A stretch of 10,322 nt of DNA from an uncultured Clostridia bacterium (GTDB taxonomy: Bacteria > Bacillota > Clostridia > Christensenellales > UBA1242), in contig CAMOEU010000017.1 in assembly GCA_946612575.1 (NCBI GenBank), forward strand, positions 1-10,322, written 5' to 3'. Both the position numbers and the translations under genes were made by a program. How positions within the stretch are numbered: the first letter of the stretch is position 1; every line of letters starts with the position of its first letter. Under the pieces are notes generated by a model, which did not search any database, was not told the DNA's origin, and was given only the letters and a program-made list of their open reading frames with translations. Of the stretch, positions 1-5,612 are shown piece after piece.

Positions 1-899
1 GTGATTTCTTCGGTGCACTTACCGCAAAATCTGCAAAAGACTCAATGGGCTCTGCTTTTGCTCGCATGGTGTTAACTGTAATCACCATTTTCTTTGGCTT
101 ATTCTTAATCATTGCTTTGGAGCATAAGAAAGTTAAAGGATCAGTATTGTTTGGAATGCTTGGAGCCTCAATCCTTTACTGGGCAGGTGAAGCAGTATTT
201 CTTAAGGTAAATCCTTTTGAAAGTCTTAAAACCGCTTCTTTCCTTCCTCCTTTTAAGGATATGGCAGAAAACACCTTGTTTAAATTAAACTTTAAGGGCT
301 TTATGGAAATCGGCTGGGTGACAGTAATTACCTTGGTAATCACCTTCTGTATCATCGATATGTTTGATACAATCGGAACCTTGGTTGGAACCGCAAGCCG
401 TGCGGGAATGCTTGATAAAGAAGGAAACATGCCTAAGATGAAAGAAGCCCTTTTATCTGACGCTGTAGGTACCGTTGCAGGTTCACTTACAGGTACTTCT
501 ACCGTTACAACCTTCGTAGAATCAGCTTCAGGTGTTGAGGCAGGTGGACGCACAGGCCTTACAGCCGTAACAACAGGTATCATGTTCTTACTTTGCATGT
601 TTATTGCGCCAATTGCAGGTATCATCCCCGCAGCCGCTACATCATCAGCATTAATCTATGTTGGATTCTTGATGCTTGGTAACTTAAAAGAAATCGACTT
701 TAAAGATCCTTCACAGTTAATCCCCGTAGCAATAATGCTTATTGCAATGCCCATTTCAAGCTCCATCGGACACGGCATCGGCCTTGCACTTATTGCTTAC
801 TCATTCATTAAGCTCTTTACAGGAAAAGCAAAAGAAGTTTCAATTCTTACTTACCTTCTTTCAATCCTTTTCATCGTAAAGTTCTTTATAGCTTTATAA
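1..899 (+). CDS. NCS2 family purine (guanine/hypoxanthine) permease, 3' part
   Basis: This is the C-terminal 298 codons of an inner-membrane nucleobase transporter of the NCS2/AzgA-PbuG group, which imports guanine, hypoxanthine or adenine with protons. The reading frame is open from base 3, before the first internal ATG at 45, so the true start lies upstream of the window. The family signature is clear: FDTIGTLVGTASRAGMLD followed by a stretch rich in G, T and S (about codons 153-183: GSLTGTSTVTTFVESASGVEAGGRTG), which holds the substrate and ion-binding region in this family. Around it are about seven or eight hydrophobic segments, ending close to the C-terminus. Codon use (many ATC, ACC, TTC, GGT and GCA codons) differs from the other genes here, which prefer ATT, TTT and AAA. 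This suggests high expression or foreign origin. The exact purine specificity cannot be read from the sequence. Confidence 0.93.
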   Translation, partial: DFFGALTAKSAKDSMGSAFARMVLTVITIFFGLFLIIALEHKKVKGSVLFGMLGASILYWAGEAVFLKVNPFESLKTASFLPPFKDMAENTLFKLNFKGFMEIGWVTVITLVITFCIIDMFDTIGTLVGTASRAGMLDKEGNMPKMKEALLSDAVGTVAGSLTGTSTVTTFVESASGVEAGGRTGLTAVTTGIMFLLCMFIAPIAGIIPAAATSSALIYVGFLMLGNLKEIDFKDPSQLIPVAIMLIAMPISSSIGHGIGLALIAYSFIKLFTGKAKEVSILTYLLSILFIVKFFIAL

Positions 900-908
900 A
901 AAATCAAA

Positions 909-938
909 GGCGTCGCAATTGCGGCGCCTTATTTTTTT
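909..938 (+). terminator. Rho-independent terminator of the purine permease gene
   Basis: An 8-bp GC-rich stem (909-916 with 921-928, one G-U pair) closes an AATT loop and is followed by a T-rich run at 929-937. It lies 10 bases after the permease stop codon. Confidence 0.88.
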
Positions 939-943
939 GCAAC

Positions 944-968
944 AAAAAAGCTCCCAAATCTTGGGAGC
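944..968 (-). terminator. Rho-independent terminator downstream of the tRNA-Glu-like gene
   Basis: Read on the minus strand, GCTCCCAA (968-961), a three-base loop and TTGGGAGC (957-950) form a perfect 8-bp stem followed by six T. It would end a transcript coming from the tRNA-like gene a few bases upstream. On the plus strand it has no T-run, so it serves only the minus strand. Confidence 0.85.
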
Positions 969-971
969 CAG

Positions 972-1043
972 CAGCTGATAGGGGAATCGAACCCCTGATT
1001 CCGCCGTGAGAGGGCGGCGTCTTAACCGCTTGACCATGGGACC
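972..1043 (-). tRNA. tRNA-Glu(CTC)-like gene with unpaired acceptor stem, possible pseudogene
   Basis: On the minus strand the gene has a Glu-type D arm (TGGTCAAGCGGTTAAGAC), a perfect 5-bp anticodon stem CCGCC/GGCGG with loop CTCTCAC giving anticodon CTC (bases 1010-1008), and a T arm with stem AGGGG/CCCCT and loop TTCGATT. The 5' acceptor strand is GGTCCCA (1043-1037), so the 3' strand should be TGGGACC. Instead the bases after the T arm (979-973) read ATCAGCT. With G-T wobbles allowed, at most three scattered pairs form out of seven. No CCA is encoded. The identity as a glutamate tRNA relative is clear, but a tRNA with this acceptor stem would not be expected to mature or be charged. It is either a degraded or recombined second Glu isoacceptor or an assembly join. 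The terminator a few bases downstream and the promoter upstream look intact. Confidence 0.75.
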
Positions 1044-1055
1044 AAATGCATCTAT

Positions 1056-1084
1056 ATGATAGCAAAAACAAAAAAAAATTGCAA
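1056..1084 (-). promoter_or_regulatory. Sigma-A-type promoter of the tRNA-Glu-like gene
   Basis: Read on the minus strand, TTGCAA (1084-1079), a 17-bp T-rich spacer and TATCAT (1061-1056). Transcription would begin about 1049, six bases before the tRNA 5' end. Confidence 0.6.
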
Positions 1085-1112
1085 TAGATTTTGTCATATA
1101 AAAATAATTTGC

Positions 1113-1141
1113 TTGATTTTTGGGTTTTCTTTTGATAAAAT
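1113..1141 (+). promoter_or_regulatory. Sigma-A-type promoter of the MarR-type gene
   Basis: TTGATT (1113-1118), 17-bp spacer, TAAAAT (1136-1141) preceded by TGA (1133-1135), an extended -10 pattern. The predicted start is near 1148, leaving a leader of only about 10 bases before the ATG at 1158. Confidence 0.6.
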
Positions 1142-1157
1142 GAGCATCAGGTAGCTT

Positions 1158-1565
1158 ATGAAAAATCCATTCAGCAAAATGTATAACAAGGTGAAACTTG
1201 CAATATACAAAAATATGTTTTCAAAAAGTGAGAAAAAGGGTGAGGCTTTGACCGCATCTGATTATTTCTGCTTGCAATGTGTAAACCTTCTTGAGGGTCC
1301 AACAATAAGCCAATTTGCTGATTTTTTGAATGTTTCTGCACCAAATGCGACATACAAAATCAAAAAACTTATCAAAAAGGGATACATTACAAAACAAAGG
1401 TCGCAGGAAGACAAGAGAGAATATGTGATTTTGCCAACTGAAAAGTTTTATAACTATCTAAACAGTAAAGACGAAGAAATCACACTAAACGAAATTAAGC
1501 ACGGTCTTTCAGAAAAAGAAAGCGAAAAGATAGACAAGATAATCAAAATTTTGAACGAACAATAA
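1158..1565 (+). CDS. MarR-family winged-helix transcriptional regulator
   Basis: A 135-aa cytoplasmic DNA-binding protein of the MarR type. About residues 31-46 form a helix resembling the start of the MarR winged helix. Residues 48-76 (TISQFADFLNVSAPNATYKIKKLIKKGYI) form the helix-turn-helix. Residues 77-92 (including RSQEDKREYVILPT) form the charged beta-hairpin wing, with the D-K-R-E pattern common in this family. The flanking N- and C-terminal helices would build the dimer interface. The start at 1158 has only a short AGG (1149-1151) as ribosome binding site. The gene has its own promoter and terminator, so it is probably monocistronic. Such proteins usually repress their own or a neighbouring gene in response to a small ligand, and plsC downstream is a possible target, but I see no obvious shared operator palindrome. 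The regulon is unknown. Confidence 0.85.
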   Translation: MKNPFSKMYNKVKLAIYKNMFSKSEKKGEALTASDYFCLQCVNLLEGPTISQFADFLNVSAPNATYKIKKLIKKGYITKQRSQEDKREYVILPTEKFYNYLNSKDEEITLNEIKHGLSEKESEKIDKIIKILNEQ

Positions 1566-1592
1566 TATGATGTGAAAACATCATATTTTTTT
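1564..1592 (+). terminator. Rho-independent terminator of the MarR-type gene
   Basis: A perfect 10-bp stem (AATATGATGT at 1564-1573 with 1578-1587) with a GAAA loop runs directly into T residues up to 1592. It overlaps the last bases of the stop codon of the gene. Confidence 0.85.
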
Positions 1593-1605
1593 GTTTGAAA
1601 TGTGC

Positions 1606-1634
1606 TTGCAAAAAATCGCCAGATTTTATAAAAT
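1606..1634 (+). promoter_or_regulatory. Sigma-A-type promoter of plsC
   Basis: TTGCAA (1606-1611), 17-bp spacer, TAAAAT (1629-1634). The start would fall near 1641, right before the AGGAG ribosome binding site at 1642-1646. This supports the ATG at 1652 as the true start and rules out a start at the upstream TTG at 1595. Confidence 0.65.
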
Positions 1635-1651
1635 ATAAAGCAGGAGATTTT

Positions 1652-2458
1652 ATGATAGATAAAGACGGCATTCAGAGACCGGACAATGCAAATGAACATA
1701 TGAAGCCACTTAAAGTAGGGAAAAGACATGTGAAGTTTGACGAACATTACAACTATCGCATAAGAAACCCCTTCTATCGTTTTTGGACGGCAATTTTCAG
1801 GCAAATTGCAATCACAGTCATAAATCCTTGGATGGTGCTTACAAACAGAATAAAAATCTACAATAAAAAATACATAAAAAAGGTCAGAGGAAAGGCTTTT
1901 GTTTGTGTTGTGAATCATGTTGATTATGTTGATGACTTATGCACAGGCACAAATGTTTTTTATTGGAGAAAGGTGTATTTTACAACTCTGAAAGAAAACA
2001 TAAAAAGAAGAGTTGTGGGATTTTTCCTTAGGACTTTGGGAGGAATTCCAATCCCTACGGACAGTGTAAATGGAATGAGAAAATTTGAAGAAGACTGCTC
2101 TTATCTTCTTAGCCACAAAAAGCCAATTATTTACAATCCAGAAGGCTCACTTTGGCCAAAATATAGGGGACTTAGACCGTTTAAGAGAGGGGCTTTTGTA
2201 GCGGCAGTAAAAAATGATGTTCCTGTCTTTCCAATTGCCATCACATTTAAGAGAAAAAAGAAGAAAAACGGAAAATATAAATATAAACTTTTCTACAATC
2301 TCTGCGAACCAATTTATATCGACCATACTCTTGAAACTGAAAAGGAAAAGTCAGAAAAACTTCTAAGACAAACATTTGAAGTTATGGATAAGACAATCAA
2401 GGAGTTTTATCAAAATAATGATTGTGGTTTTGATGATGAAAAAGAGCAAGAAGCATAA
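1652..2458 (+). CDS. plsC: 1-acyl-sn-glycerol-3-phosphate acyltransferase (PlsC family)
   Basis: A 268-aa lysophospholipid acyltransferase that would add the second fatty acid to lysophosphatidate at the inner face of the membrane to form phosphatidate. The family motifs appear in order. The catalytic H-x4-D is at His89-Asp94 (NHVDYVDD), and the substrate-binding segment is GGIPIP at 130-135. A variant of the FPEGTRS motif reads NPEGSLWP at 162-169. The VPVFPIAI segment is at 190-197. A hydrophobic stretch near residues 43-64 probably lies on or in the membrane. The N-terminal 40 residues and the Lys-rich loop at 200-212 are extra to the core fold. The ATG at 1652 was chosen because AGGAG ends five bases upstream. 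The frame stays open to a TTG at 1595, but that lies upstream of the promoter. The acidic tail overlaps the terminator. The exact acceptor is inferred from the family only. Confidence 0.87.
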   Translation: MIDKDGIQRPDNANEHMKPLKVGKRHVKFDEHYNYRIRNPFYRFWTAIFRQIAITVINPWMVLTNRIKIYNKKYIKKVRGKAFVCVVNHVDYVDDLCTGTNVFYWRKVYFTTLKENIKRRVVGFFLRTLGGIPIPTDSVNGMRKFEEDCSYLLSHKKPIIYNPEGSLWPKYRGLRPFKRGAFVAAVKNDVPVFPIAITFKRKKKKNGKYKYKLFYNLCEPIYIDHTLETEKEKSEKLLRQTFEVMDKTIKEFYQNNDCGFDDEKEQEA

Positions 2459-2472
2459 TTCTTGCTTTTTTT
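2445..2472 (+). terminator. Rho-independent terminator of plsC
   Basis: AGCAAGAA (2445-2452), a 6-base loop containing the stop codon, TTCTTGCT (2459-2466) and a T-run. The 5' arm lies inside the last codons of plsC. Confidence 0.82.
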
Positions 2473-2473
2473 G

Positions 2474-2502
2474 TTTTCAAAAACAAAAATTTGTGATATG
2501 AT
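2474..2502 (+). promoter_or_regulatory. Extended -10 promoter immediately before engB
   Basis: TGA-TATGAT (2494-2502) is an extended -10 element with a poor -35 (TTTTCA, 2474-2479, 17-bp spacer). Transcription would begin about 2508-2509, at or next to the ATG, so engB may be leaderless. Confidence 0.5.
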
Positions 2503-2508
2503 GAAAGT

Positions 2509-3087
2509 ATGATAATAAAAAGTGCAAAATATCTTACTTCTGTTGTTGACAGCAAGGGGATTTTGAAGGATGAAATTGTGGAGTTTGCATTTGTCGGCAG
2601 AAGTAATGTCGGCAAGTCTTCTCTCATAAATTCTCTCACAAACAAAAAAAATCTTGCAAAAGCATCCTCAACACCAGGACTTACAAAAATGATAAACTAC
2701 TTTCTTATCAATGACAATTTCAGAATTGTTGACTTGCCAGGTTATGGATATGCAAAAACTGGGCACAAACATATTGCAAATTGGGCGGGGCTTATGGAAA
2801 AATATTTGACAGAAAGCCCAAACCTTAAGACGGTTTTTGTGCTTCTTGATTGCAGGATTGAGCCAAGCGAACTTGACAGAATGATGCTTGACTTTCTAAA
2901 CAACTACCAAATTCCTTATGTTGTTGTTATGACAAAGGTGGATAAACTTGCAAAGTCAAAAATTCCACAGGCGGCAACAGCCATTTCAAAAACACTTGGG
3001 ATAAGAAAGGATATAATCTACCCATATTCATCCGAAAACGGCTATGGAAGAGAAAAATTGCTTGAGTATATTGAAAATGTTTTATAA
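2509..3087 (+). CDS. engB: Ribosome biogenesis GTP-binding protein EngB/YsxC
   Basis: A 192-aa GTPase of the TrmE-Era-EngA-EngB group, which in Bacillus subtilis is essential and helps late assembly of the large ribosomal subunit. All five GTPase motifs are present: G1 GRSNVGKSS (30-38), G2 around Thr55 in SSTPGLT, G3 DLPGYGYA (75-82), G4 TKVDK (142-146) and G5 YSSENGYG (173-180). Length and motif spacing match the family norm of about 195 residues. No Shine-Dalgarno sequence lies before the ATG at 2509, and the -10 box ends only six bases upstream, which suggests a leaderless or nearly leaderless message. The gene stands alone between two terminators. In many Firmicutes engB follows lonA, which is not the case here. 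The assignment is secure. Confidence 0.97.
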   Translation: MIIKSAKYLTSVVDSKGILKDEIVEFAFVGRSNVGKSSLINSLTNKKNLAKASSTPGLTKMINYFLINDNFRIVDLPGYGYAKTGHKHIANWAGLMEKYLTESPNLKTVFVLLDCRIEPSELDRMMLDFLNNYQIPYVVVMTKVDKLAKSKIPQAATAISKTLGIRKDIIYPYSSENGYGREKLLEYIENVL

Positions 3088-3120
3088 AAAAACCGCTTAT
3101 TTCAAAGCGGTTTTTGTTTT
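3086..3120. terminator. Bidirectional terminator between engB and the convergent unknown gene
   Basis: An 11-bp stem (3088-3098 with 3105-3115, core AACCGCTT/AAGCGGTT) with a 6-base loop has T-runs on both strands. The stop codon of the minus-strand gene (3097-3099) sits inside the stem and the engB stop abuts it. Confidence 0.85.
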
Positions 3121-3741
3121 ATCATTTGGAATGATTCTTTGTTTTGCATATTTAGAATTAAGCAAGTCTAAAGAAAATTCAACATCGTCTTTAAGGTCAA
3201 TGTCATATTTAATTACCATTTTTGTCTTGGTTTCTTTTGATGTGTATGTTTTGCTTCCCAAAGCATAATCTTTTGTTTTTCTAGACAATTCGGTTTCTAT
3301 CACATCTGTTTTGTGTGGGTTGTTTAAGAATTTTCTAATATAAGTCAATTCTCCATTTTGAAATTTGTAGGATGTAGTTTTAAATTCTCTCTCATTCAAA
3401 AATTGAGATACACAATAATAAATTTCATCTTGCTCAGAAACATAAAAATTGAATGATTTTTCTTTTTTGTATGAGCCCCAAAATCTTGAATTTGTGGTGT
3501 AATACTCAACAGAAAAACAGCACTTGTCATCTTTGTTAAAAATTTTATAAACAAATTTTGATTTGCTTCCCTTTGACATTCTTTTTGGAGTGTTTACATA
3601 TTCGTTGTTTTTAAAGTCATAACTTGTTTCAAGGGCTGGAAGTTTGTCAAAAAAGAGAGTCACTTCTTCTTTGTTTGTGGTTGAAGTGATGCTGTTGATA
3701 GCATTTTCGATTGTCAAAAATATGTTTCTAAATCTTTTCAT
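3097..3741 (-). CDS. Hypothetical protein, 214 aa, second gene of a two-gene unit
   Basis: I do not recognise this protein. It has 214 residues, no signal peptide and no membrane segment. It is rich in Lys, Phe, Tyr and Asn, with alternating polar and aromatic residues that suggest beta strands. Residues about 97-140 (FNFYVSEQDEIYYCVSQF onward) resemble residues about 218-262 of the gene just upstream (TYSLYNRDDHIIYEVNNY), in the pattern D-x-I-x-Y-x-V followed by an aromatic residue. This suggests that the two proteins share a domain. The ATG at 3741 follows an AGGAGA ribosome binding site that overlaps the stop codon of the upstream gene. The 9-base gap means the two genes are translated from one message. 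The C-terminal part is basic (SKYAKQRIIPNDKTKTALK). Function unknown. Confidence 0.8.
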   Translation of the reverse strand: MKRFRNIFLTIENAINSITSTTNKEEVTLFFDKLPALETSYDFKNNEYVNTPKRMSKGSKSKFVYKIFNKDDKCCFSVEYYTTNSRFWGSYKKEKSFNFYVSEQDEIYYCVSQFLNEREFKTTSYKFQNGELTYIRKFLNNPHKTDVIETELSRKTKDYALGSKTYTSKETKTKMVIKYDIDLKDDVEFSLDLLNSKYAKQRIIPNDKTKTALK

Positions 3742-3750
3742 AAGCTCTCC

Positions 3751-4632
3751 TTATTCTAAATTTTTTGAATGTTCATCTCCAATGAATGTGTAAATAAGAT
3801 TTTTGTTTTGATATTCTCTGTCAATAAAATATTTTTCGCCATCAATAACTTTTATTGTTCTAAATGATATTTCATTGCTTTTTGTGTCAACTTTAAATCC
3901 GCCAATAAGTGTGTAAGCTGTTGTTAGGACATAATTGTTGACTTCATAAATAATGTGATCATCCCTGTTGTATAAAGAATATGTTGTTTTAAATCTTTTG
4001 TCGTTATCATAGAAAGTCTTTTCAAAGGTGTATTGTTTTATTTCTTTGTTATACTTAAAGTTTGTGGCTTTGGGTATATCACAGCAAGCTTTTTCAAGAG
4101 AGTTGTCTGTTTCACAAGTGAAATTTACACACTTCTTAAAATTTTCTAAGGTTTGTTTTGCAGCCATTTTTGTGAAAATAGATTTTAAAGTGCTTTGAAT
4201 AATGACATTGTCTGCATATTCATTTGAAATTTGTGAAAGATTTTGGTTTGCTTTATCAAAATAGAAACTTCTGTTTGTAATGTAGTCTATGATGTCCATA
4301 CTTTTGCTTTCGATGCAAAATCTTGTCAAAGATTTCAATGTCAAAGCATTCAAATCGACTTGCAGAGTTACTGTTCTTTTTGTTTTTGAATCAGCCATTT
4401 TACATGTTGCCTTTACATTTATATAAAACTCAGAAACATAGTTGTCAGATCTCTCTTTAAAAACCTCGTTTTCTTTTTCAATAAAAATATTGAAATAAAC
4501 AATGTCTGCAAGATATTCTTCGGATGTTTTTTTGTATATTTGAAAATCTTCGTATTCTATCTTTTCGATGGTTAAATGTTTTGGGTATTTTATATATTTA
4601 AAATCAGATTCTGTTAAAAAATTCTTGTCCAT
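3751..4632 (-). CDS. Hypothetical protein, 293 aa, first gene of a two-gene unit
   Basis: I do not recognise this protein. The chosen ATG at 4632 follows AGAGG with normal spacing. The frame is open to 4668, but that lies upstream of the predicted transcription start near 4652. The product is 293 aa, soluble by appearance, with a KY-rich N-terminus (DFKYIKYPKHLTIEKIEYEDF), a mid-region with a likely helix (about 139-170) and a C-terminal part rich in Tyr, Phe and Asp. It holds five Cys residues (77, 106, 168, 173 and a CC pair at 183-184 count towards these clusters), which form no recognisable metal-binding spacing. The C-terminal third resembles the middle of the 214-aa protein encoded next. 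A strong divergent promoter lies directly upstream. Function unknown; the context of three unknown genes between engB and veg gives no firm clue. Confidence 0.8.
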   Translation of the reverse strand: MDKNFLTESDFKYIKYPKHLTIEKIEYEDFQIYKKTSEEYLADIVYFNIFIEKENEVFKERSDNYVSEFYINVKATCKMADSKTKRTVTLQVDLNALTLKSLTRFCIESKSMDIIDYITNRSFYFDKANQNLSQISNEYADNVIIQSTLKSIFTKMAAKQTLENFKKCVNFTCETDNSLEKACCDIPKATNFKYNKEIKQYTFEKTFYDNDKRFKTTYSLYNRDDHIIYEVNNYVLTTAYTLIGGFKVDTKSNEISFRTIKVIDGEKYFIDREYQNKNLIYTFIGDEHSKNLE

Positions 4633-4658
4633 TTGGGTCCTCTTATTTTTGCCTATAT

Positions 4659-4687
4659 ATAATAACAAAACAGAGAAAATATGTCAA
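4659..4687 (-). promoter_or_regulatory. Near-consensus sigma-A promoter of the 293/214-aa gene pair
   Basis: On the minus strand, consensus TTGACA (4687-4682), 17-bp spacer, TATTAT (4664-4659). The start would be near 4652, about 20 bases before the ATG at 4632. Its -35 box is one arm of the inverted repeat at 4682-4716. Confidence 0.75.
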
Positions 4688-4716
4688 TATTAAAATAAAA
4701 AAAATCACTATTGACA
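4682..4716. repeat. Inverted repeat TGTCAATA/TATTGACA spanning the two divergent -35 boxes
   Basis: TGTCAATA (4682-4689) and TATTGACA (4709-4716) are exact reverse complements separated by 19 A-rich bases. Each arm holds the TTGACA -35 box of one of the two divergent promoters, plus two further matching bases. It may be a regulator site, or only the result of two good -35 boxes facing away from each other. Confidence 0.6.
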
Positions 4717-4739
4717 AGCGACAATTTGTGTGATAAAAT
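4711..4739 (+). promoter_or_regulatory. Near-consensus sigma-A promoter of the 162-aa gene
   Basis: TTGACA (4711-4716), 17-bp spacer, TAAAAT (4734-4739) preceded by TGA (extended -10). The start is predicted near 4746, upstream of the AGGGAG ribosome binding site at 4751-4756. Confidence 0.8.
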
Positions 4740-4763
4740 TTTTGCATAAAAGGGAGTGATTTT

Positions 4764-5252
4764 ATGGAGAATAGTAAAAACGTATTTGAAAGTTTAAGCA
4801 AAGTAGAACAGGATGTTTATAATTTTGCTGAATATATAAAGAAATTAGAGAAGTATAATGATGCAGAGCTTGTTTTTTCTTTGAAAATAATAAATTTTTA
4901 TAAGGGAGCAAATTGTTACACACTGGATATCAGCGATGAAGAGGGATATAAATTGGTGTATTGTGACAAATTTCTTCATTTCAATAGATATATATCTGAA
5001 ACACAACTTAATATTCTTAGAAAAAATCCTAAATTTTTTCTTAGCTTAGATTCTAGGTATTTTATGGATAATGAAGATGCATATAAATTTAGTGAAGAAA
5101 AGACAAACAAACTTTTAAGTGCTGCAACAAAAGGACTTGAAAAAATGCCAGTGTCAGAAGAAAAAGTGGAAATTCAAAAAAATATAATAGCAAAAGTCAA
5201 TGGAATAAAAGAAGAAGTTAAAGAACTTAAAAAATTCAATAAAAACATCTAA
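4764..5252 (+). CDS. Hypothetical protein, 162 aa, with predicted C-terminal coiled coil
   Basis: I do not recognise this protein. It starts at ATG 4764 after AGGGAG and has 162 residues, no signal peptide and no membrane segment. The N-terminal 30 residues and the C-terminal 55 residues (from about NEDAYKFSEEKTNK to the end) are charged and Glu/Lys-rich. The last part (EEKVEIQKNIIAKVNGIKEEVKELKKF) has a heptad-like pattern suited to a coiled coil. The middle (about 38-100) has hydrophobic and aromatic residues typical of a small globular alpha/beta unit. Codon use is more AT-rich than in most neighbours, with many ATA, TTA and TTT codons, which may point to transfer or relaxed selection. It is divergent from the 293/214-aa pair and shares its promoter region, so the three may be co-regulated. 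Function unknown. Confidence 0.8.
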   Translation: MENSKNVFESLSKVEQDVYNFAEYIKKLEKYNDAELVFSLKIINFYKGANCYTLDISDEEGYKLVYCDKFLHFNRYISETQLNILRKNPKFFLSLDSRYFMDNEDAYKFSEEKTNKLLSAATKGLEKMPVSEEKVEIQKNIIAKVNGIKEEVKELKKFNKNI

Positions 5253-5254
5253 AG

Positions 5255-5286
5255 AAAAAGCCTTATCACTTCGATAAGGCTTTTTT
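5255..5286. terminator. Bidirectional terminator between the 162-aa gene and veg
   Basis: GCCTTATC (5260-5267) and GATAAGGC (5273-5280) with flanking A/T pairs form a 13-bp stem around a 5-base loop, with T-runs on both strands. The veg stop codon (5285-5287) lies at its edge. Confidence 0.87.
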
Positions 5287-5509
5287 ATTGAAACACAACA
5301 TTTCCACACATAACATCAAAGTAGGAAAATGTTTGCACCTTTTGGTCTTGTGTTGAGATTGTGAAGACACTTGGATAAACATCTTTTATTGTTGCAGTGA
5401 TGTTTTCAATTTTTTTTCTTCCACGATTTATGCTCATATTTATGCTCTGACCTTTAAGGTTTTGAATTTTGATTTTCACTTCATCAAGTCCATAAACAAT
5501 CTTTCTCAT
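5285..5509 (-). CDS. veg: Veg family protein (DUF1021)
   Basis: A 74-aa protein of the Veg family, which has a small beta-barrel fold. In Bacillus subtilis Veg is highly expressed and has been linked to biofilm matrix gene control through inhibition of SinR. In other species its role is unclear. The family signature is seen in NRGRKKIENI (28-37), the YPSVF block (45-49) and FSYFDVMCGNVVF (61-73), which align with the GGRRKT, YPSVF and SYSYADI parts of B. subtilis Veg. The ATG at 5509 was chosen because AAAGGAG (5514-5522 region) precedes it. An in-frame upstream ATG at 5539 lacks a ribosome binding site and would add an unlikely ten residues. Divergent from the sipL-like gene. No convincing promoter box was found in the 103-bp gap. 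Confidence 0.9.
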   Translation of the reverse strand: MRKIVYGLDEVKIKIQNLKGQSINMSINRGRKKIENITATIKDVYPSVFTISTQDQKVQTFSYFDVMCGNVVFQ

Positions 5510-5594
5510 AAAAACTCCTTTGAAAAATTTTTGACACAAATGAAAATTTTATTCAAAAAAGTTCTAACTCTCTCTCATAAGAAATAAGATAAGG

Positions 5595-5612
5595 TATGAT
5601 TTGGAGGGAGTT
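5595..5612 (+). promoter_or_regulatory. Possible -10 box and strong ribosome binding site before the sipL-like gene
   Basis: TATGAT (5595-5600) has no sigma-A -35 at the right distance (CTCTCA), but CTCATAAG at 5574-5581 resembles a sigma-E -35. The -10 matches the sigma-E pattern poorly, so the sigma factor is open. GGAGGGAG (5603-5610) sets the ATG at 5613 as the start, not the TTG at 5601. Confidence 0.35.

Noticed and set aside
176..625. Minus-strand open frame of 149 codons inside the permease gene
   Set aside because: It is a shadow of the NCS2 permease, whose motifs are unmistakable on the plus strand.
944..1043. T-box-like leader: TGG and a terminator following a tRNA-like structure
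   Set aside because: No specifier loop or TGGNACCGCG antiterminator box is present and no gene follows on the minus strand. The D, anticodon and T arms are those of a tRNA.
894..1097. Minus-strand open frame of 67 codons over the tRNA region
   Set aside because: It runs through the tRNA-Glu-like gene and its terminator, has no ribosome binding site and no protein-like composition.
1454..1918. Minus-strand open frame of 154 codons across the marR/plsC junction
   Set aside because: It covers a terminator, a promoter and two plus-strand genes with clear domain motifs.
3044..3268. Plus-strand open frame after engB with a hydrophobic stretch resembling a small membrane protein
   Set aside because: It overlaps the end of engB, the bidirectional terminator and the 214-aa minus-strand gene, and has no ribosome binding site.
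4682..4716. Part of a CRISPR array or insertion-sequence end
   Set aside because: Only one short inverted repeat occurs, without direct repeats, spacers, transposase or target duplication. It is explained by two divergent -35 boxes.
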